Of a stretch of 25,649 bases of DNA, positions 20,821-25,649 are shown one piece after another (within the stretch, counting starts at the first letter, position 1; the number at the start of each line of letters is the position of its first letter). Source of the stretch: Tubiluchus corallicola (lineage: Eukaryota > Priapulida > Priapulimorpha > Priapulimorphida > Tubiluchidae); assembly GCA_030141605.1 (NCBI GenBank), contig JAQGDQ010001283.1, forward strand, positions 1 to 25,649, read 5' to 3'. The position numbers and the translations under genes are program-made. The notes under the pieces were generated by a model. It was not told the origin of the DNA, searched no databases, and saw only the letters and a program-made list of their open reading frames with translations.

Positions 20821-21614
20821 TTATATTAATATTCTTGGTATATATATATATATATATATATAAGATTCGAGGCTACAGCCCGGACGAGGGCACCATTTGC
20901 GGCGATCTATATATCAAACGAAAGGTCTCGATCTAGTGTCGTGCCATTGATGGTTTATTTTTCGAATTGGGCCCACCGCGAGGAAGGGGGGGGGCGAAAA
21001 ACCTCCAAAAATGGCCATTTTTCGGCCGTTTTTTGCAAAAGTTATACGGCTGAGATGTAGAGAACGGGAACGGGCCGAGGGGGGTGCTGGGTATGGATAG
21101 ATAGCCCGTTCAGCGGTGGGTGTAGTAGGCATATTTAGAATTCCCGAGAGGGCCAGGGCGCCCCGCAACGGGCGTTTTCCCGGACCCAACTCGCGATTTT
21201 TTCGAAATTTTGACCAAACAGCATGCGGGAAAAACGTTCTAGCGGCGCCCGGTGGGACTCTCGGAAGGAGATATATAGCTCTTTACAAAGAGGAAGGACA
21301 GGGCTACACGATGATGTGGGTTATATTTTAGGGCAGGTCCACCGAGAGGAGTATCAACGAGTTAGTTAGGAGTTCTATTTTCGGCAATTTTCACTTAGAA
21401 AATTGCTGACGCAAAGGCATTGTTGTGACGTCATCCATTGTATTCTGTCTATAATCTTATAGCTTTAATTCAGCAAAAAGCTGCTACAGGCAAAGTAAAC
21501 AAACAGTAGACACGATGTTACGGGCTTTGTGTTATAAATGTGGACTAGGTAGGATGTTCGCGTATTATTGATTACACGTGTATTTATACGCAATCTTTTG
21601 CGGGGCCTTTGCTA
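20821..21614 (+). repeat. Composite array, unit 1 (~0.8 kb, CpG-rich)
   Basis: Starts ttatattaatattcttgg and (TA)n, then the 81-nt invariant block (20862-20942), a palindrome aaaaatggccattttt followed by cggccg, GC-rich middle, tgctgacgca plus TGACGTCA (21426-21433), and ends tttgcggggcctttgcta. Family unknown to me. Followed by a ~105-bp tail (tttattatattatagcac...) and a minisatellite, as in unit 4. Confidence 0.95.
20862..20942 (+). other. 81-nt invariant block, unit 1
   Basis: From aagattcgaggctacagccc to atctagtgtcgt; identical at 22764-22844, 23591-23671 and 24396-24476. It can fold: GATTCGAG (positions 3-10) against CTCGATC (66-72) with one bulged T, enclosing the hairpin GCCC-GGACGA-GGGC (17-30). 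It sits directly downstream of a TA run resembling a TATA region. Role unknown. Confidence 0.9.
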
Positions 21615-21718
21615 TTTATTATATTATAGCACATAGTTTCAACTTTGTGAAAAATGTTTGGAATGGTTTTGTTGTAATGCTGTGCTGTTGGTGCTTGTGC
21701 TATAGGTGTTGTCATCGT

Positions 21719-22663
21719 TGCCACCATCATCATCATCATCATCATCAACATCATGATCACCACGTGAGGTGGTGGATTTGATGTGGTGTGGTGGTGGTGT
21801 GCTTTGTGTGTTGTGCTATGGATGGTGTGGTGGGGTGATAGGGTGTGTGGGGTGTGGTGTGGGTAGTGTGGTATGGAGTGGGTGGCGTGGTGTGTGGGTG
21901 GGTGGGTGTTGTGGTGCAGTGCGGTGTGATGTGGTGGAGTATTATGGTGTGGGTGGTGTGGTGTGGTGTGTAGGTGGGTGGTGCGGTGCAGTGTGGTGTG
22001 ATGTGGTGGAGTCGTATGGTGTGGTTGGTGTGGTGTGGTATGTGGGTCGTGCGGTGTGCTGCAGTGGTATGTTGTGGTGCGATGTGGTGGAGTTGTATGG
22101 AGTGGATGGTGTGGTGTGTAGTGGGTGGGTGGTGTGGTGCAGTGTGGTGCTGTGCGGTGTGATGTGGTGGAGTATTATGGTGTGGGTGGTGTGGTGTGGT
22201 GTGTGGGTGGTGCGGTGCAGTGGTATGGTGTGGTGCAGTGTGGTGTGATGTGGTGGAGTCGTATGGTGTGGGTGGTGCGGTGTGCCGCAGCAGTATGGTG
22301 TGGTGCGGTGTGGTGTGTAGGTGGGTGGGTGGTGTGGTGCAGTGTGGTGTTATGGTGTGGTGCTGTGTGGTGTGGTACAGTGTGGTGTTATGGTGTGGTG
22401 CTGTGCGGTGTGGTGTGTGGGTGGTGCAGTGGTATGGTGTGGTGCAGTGTGGTGTGATGTGGTGGAGTGGTATGGTGTGGGTGGTGTGGTGTGTAGGTGG
22501 TATGGTGTGGTGTGGGTGGTGTGGTGTGTAGGTGGGTGGGTGGTGTGGTGCAGTGTGGTGTTATGGTGTGGTGCTGTGCGGTGTGATGTGGTGGAGTGGT
22601 ATGGTGTGGTGCAGTGTGGTGTGATGAGGTGGAGTGGTGTGGTGTGGGTTTTGTGTTGATTTG
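21719..22663. repeat. (CAT)n run plus G/T-only minisatellite
   Basis: A short CAT repeat and the hairpin caccacgtgaggtggtg (E-box CACGTG in it) lead into ~890 bp made almost only of G and T on the plus strand. Landmark gatgtggtggagt recurs roughly every 72-90 bp (about 21929, 22001, 22080, 22162, 22248), then more irregularly. GGGTGGGTGGGTG and many GG runs could form quadruplexes. Long Cys/Val/Trp-rich open frames here are composition artefacts. Confidence 0.96.
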
Positions 22664-22716
22664 TGCACAAAATTCTTTTTGTGGGGTTTGGCTAGTTTAC
22701 TTATTAATCTATACTC

Positions 22717-23543
22717 TTATATTAATATTCTTGGTATATATATATATATATTTATTTATATATAAGATTCGAGGCTACAGCCCGGACGAGGGCACCATTT
22801 GCGGCGATCTATATATCAAACGAAAGGTCTCGATCTAGTGTCGTCTCATTGATGGTTTATTTTTCGAATCGGGGCCACCGCGAGGAACGGGGAGCGAAAA
22901 ACCTCCAAAAATGGCCCTTTTTCGGCCGTTTTTTGCAAAAGTTATACGCTTGAGATGTGGAGAACGGGAAAGGGCCGAGGGGGTGCTGGGTATGGATAGA
23001 TAGCCCGTTCAGCGGTGGGTGTAGTAGGCCTATTTAGAATTCGCGAGAGGGCCACGGGATCCCGTAACGGGCGTTTTCCCGGACCCGACTCGCGATTTTT
23101 TCGAAATTTTGGCCAAGCAGCCTGCGGAAAAAACGTTCTAGCGGCGTCTGGTGGGACTCTCGGAAGGAGATATGGGGCTCTTTACAAAAAGGAAGGACAG
23201 GGCTACACGACGATGTGGGCTATATGTTAGGGCAGCTCCACCGAGAGGAGTATCAACGAGTTTAATTAACAGTTCTATTTTCGGCAATTTTCGCTTAGAA
23301 AACAGCTGACGCAATGCCATTGTGCTGACGTCATTCATTGTACTCTGCTGGCTTAATTCTGCAAAAAGCTGCTTTGCGTTAGATAAACAGACATACAGTA
23401 GCTGCCTGCTGGCTTTGCGTTAGGTAAGTAGGCAGGATGTTACGGGCTTTGTGTTATAAATGAGGACTAGGTAGAATGTTCGCGTATTATTGATTACACG
23501 TGTGTTTATACGCAAAATCTTTTGCGGGGCCTTTGCTAGTCTC
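22717..23543 (+). repeat. Composite array, unit 2
   Basis: Same order of landmarks as unit 1: TA run, invariant block 22764-22844, aaaaatggcc(c)ttttt with one base breaking the palindrome, TGACGTCA at 23326-23333, end tttgcggggcctttgcta. It has an extra short duplication (ctgctggctt...gcgttag) near 23345-23425. No minisatellite follows; unit 3 is joined directly. Confidence 0.95.
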
Positions 23544-24350
23544 TTATATTAATATTCTTGGTATCTTAATATATATATTTATTTATATATAAGATTCGAG
23601 GCTACAGCCCGGACGAGGGCACCATTTGCGGCGATCTATATATCAAACGAAAGGTCTCGATCTAGTGTCGTCTCATTGATGGTTTATTTTTCGAATTGGG
23701 CCCACAGCGAGGAAGGGGAGGCGAAAAACCTCCAAAAATGGCCATTTTTCGGCCGTTTTTTGCAAAAGTTATACGGCTGAGATGTAGAGAACGGGAACAG
23801 GCCGAGGGTGGTGCTGGGTATGGATAGATAGCCCTTTCAGCGGTGGGTGTCATAGGCCTATTTAGAATTCCCGAGAGGGCCACGGCGTCCCGCAACGGGC
23901 GTTTTCCCGGACCCAACTCGCGATTTTTTCGAAATTTTGATCAAACAGCCTGTGGAAAAAACGTTGTAGCGTCGCCTGGTGGGACTCTCGGAAGGAGATA
24001 TGCAGCTCATCAGAAAGAGGAAGAACGGGGCTACACGATGATGTGGGCTATATGTTAGGGCAGGTCCACTGAGAGGAGTACTGGCAAGTTAATTGGATGT
24101 TCTATTTTCGACAATTTTCGCTTAGAAAACTGCTGACGCAAAGCCATTGTAGTGACGTCATCCATTGTACTCTGCCTATAGCTTTAATTCAGTAAAAGCT
24201 ACAGGCTTTGCGTTAGTTTAGCAAACAGTAGGCAGGATGTTACGGGCTTTGCGTTATAAATGAGGACTATGTAGGATGTTCGCGTATTATTGATTACACG
24301 TGGTTTTTTACGCAAAATCTTTTGCGGGGCCTTTGCTAGTCTATCTACTA
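23544..24350 (+). repeat. Composite array, unit 3
   Basis: Invariant block 23591-23671, intact aaaaatggccattttt, TGACGTCA at 24153-24160, end as in other units. Joined directly to unit 4 through ctactattatattaatattc. Confidence 0.95.
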
Positions 24351-25152
24351 TTATATTAATATTCTTGGTATATATATATATATATATATATATATAAGAT
24401 TCGAGGCTACAGCCCGGACGAGGGCACCATTTGCGGCGATCTATATATCAAACGAAAGGTCTCGATCTAGTGTCGTGCCATTGATGGTTTATTTTTCGAA
24501 TGGGGCCCACCGGGAGGAACGGGGGGCGAAAAACCTCCAAAAATGGCCCTTTTTCGGCCGTTTTTTGCAAAAGTTATACGGCTGAGATGTAGAAAACGGG
24601 AACGGGCCGAGGGGGGTGCTGGGTATGGATAGATAGCCCGTTCAGCGGTGGGTGTAGTAGGCATATTTAGAATTCCCGAGAGGGCCACGGCGTCCCGCAA
24701 CGGGCGTTTTCCCGGACCCAACTCGCGATTTTTTCGAAATTTTGACCAAACAGCATGCGGGAAAAACGTTCTAGCGGCGCCCGGTGGGACTCTCGGAAGG
24801 AGATATACGGCTCTTTACAAAGAGGAAGGACAGGGCTACACGATGATGTGGGCTATATGTTAGGGCAGGTCCACCGAGAGGAGTACTGGCGAGTTAATTA
24901 GAGGTTCCATTTTCGGCAATTTTCGCTTAAGAAACTGCTGACGCAAAACCATTGTTCTGACGTCATCCATTGTATTCTGTCTATAACTTTAATTCAGCAA
25001 AAAGCTGCTACAGGCTTTGCGTTAGTTAAACAAACTGTAGGCATGATGTTACGGGCTTTGCGTTATAAATGTGGACTAGGTAGGATGTTCGCGTAATGTA
25101 TTATTGATTATACGTGGTTTTTTACGCAAAATCTTTTGCGGGGCCTTTGCTA
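24351..25152 (+). repeat. Composite array, unit 4
   Basis: Closest to unit 1 (both have gtgccattgatgg after the invariant block, which is at 24396-24476, and the same 3' tail). TGACGTCA at 24958-24965. The unit 1 to unit 4 distance of about 3.53 kb suggests a higher-order repeat of three units plus one minisatellite. Confidence 0.95.
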
Positions 25153-25610
25153 TTTATTATATTATAGCACATAGTTTCAACTTTGTGAAAAATGTTTGGA
25201 ATGGTTTTGTTGTAATGCTGTGCTGTTGGTGCTTGTGCTATAGGTGTCGTCATCGTTGCCACCATCATCATCATCAACATCATGATCACCACGTGAGGTG
25301 GTGGATTTGATGTGGTGTGCTTTGTGTGTTGTGCTATGGATGGTGTGGTGGGGTGATAGGGTGTGTGGGGTGTGGTGTGGGTAGTGTGGTATGGAGTGGG
25401 TGGCGTGGTGTGTGGGTGCGAGGGGGTTGTGGTGCAGTGCGGTGTGATGTGGTGGAGTATTATGGTGTGGGTGGTGTGGTGTGTGGGTGGGTGGTGCGGT
25501 GCAGTGTGGTGTGATGTGATGTGGTGGAGTCGTATGGTGTGGGTGATGTGGTGTGGTATGTGGGTGGGTGGTGCGGTGTGCTGCAGTGGTATGGTGTGGT
25601 GTGACAGTGT
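25153..25610. repeat. Second tail plus CAT run and G/T minisatellite
   Basis: Repeats 21615 onwards closely: tttattatattatagcac, the Cys-rich-looking tgctgttggtgcttgtgc, CAT run, caccacgtgaggtggtg hairpin, then the G/T array with gatgtggtggagt landmarks. Shorter CAT run than the first copy. Runs nearly to the window end. Confidence 0.95.
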
Positions 25611-25649
25611 GGAGCATGCAACTGAACGTATACACGCTTACGTATTGCT

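Noticed and set aside
21769-22659. Several long Cys/Val/Trp-rich open frames and a His/Thr-rich one on the other strand
   Set aside because: They follow from G/T-only sequence that rarely makes stops; frames overlap one another and lack domains.
21116-24863. 71-codon plus-strand frame present in all four array units, and an 84-91-codon minus-strand frame in three
   Set aside because: The plus frame starts with GTG, and differences between units that I checked by eye are mostly amino-acid changing, so there is no sign of protein-level selection. The frames overlap on opposite strands.

Overview
This is animal nuclear DNA: AT-rich, full of introns, packed with satellites and transposable-element relics. 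tRNA-headed SINEs, long CA microsatellites, BEL/Pao and Ty3/gypsy relics and a lophotrochozoan-like rDNA fragment suggest a marine invertebrate, probably a mollusc. A cephalopod is plausible but not proven. Nothing here is bacterial, and there is no operon or CRISPR array.

Region 1 (1-12,486) is the 5' part of one minus-strand gene, the ceramide transfer protein CERT (CERT1/COL4A3BP). I could place seven coding exons by splice sites and phase (12468-12232, 9357-9160, 7148-7013, 6635-6561, 5907-5735, 3003-2896, 1846-1760). Together they encode about 338 residues in one frame: PH domain, PKD/CK1-type serine-repeat motif, coiled middle region and FFAT motif. The START lipid-transfer domain lies beyond the left edge. 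Its introns hold a 40-bp, a 46-bp and a 28-bp satellite, a head-to-head SINE pair, a pogo/Tigger-type transposon with a hAT MITE nested inside it, a LINE tail whose coding end has been tandemly amplified, and two candidate alternative first exons.

Region 2 (12,487-14,650) is upstream of the CERT coding start. It holds short tandem duplications, a MITE-like element and TAA and CA microsatellites. The 5' UTR exon and promoter of CERT are expected here or further right but were not located.

Region 3 (14,650-20,010) is a mosaic of broken repeats: a BEL/Pao element (minus), a 176-bp satellite with a hairpin in each unit, an rDNA pseudogene (ITS2-5.8S-ITS1-3' 18S, minus) joined abruptly to a decayed Ty3/gypsy integrase (plus), a gypsy LTR containing a 114-codon ORF, and a second BEL-type LTR in the opposite orientation. 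The two BEL LTRs make inverted repeats around the mosaic.

Region 4 (20,480-25,649) starts with a SINE and a TTA microsatellite, then a composite tandem array: four copies of an ~0.8-kb CpG-rich unit of unknown identity, two of them followed by a G/T-only minisatellite. All four copies share an identical 81-nt block right after a TA run and all keep a perfect TGACGTCA site. This array is the best candidate for something undescribed. I found no evidence that it encodes protein.
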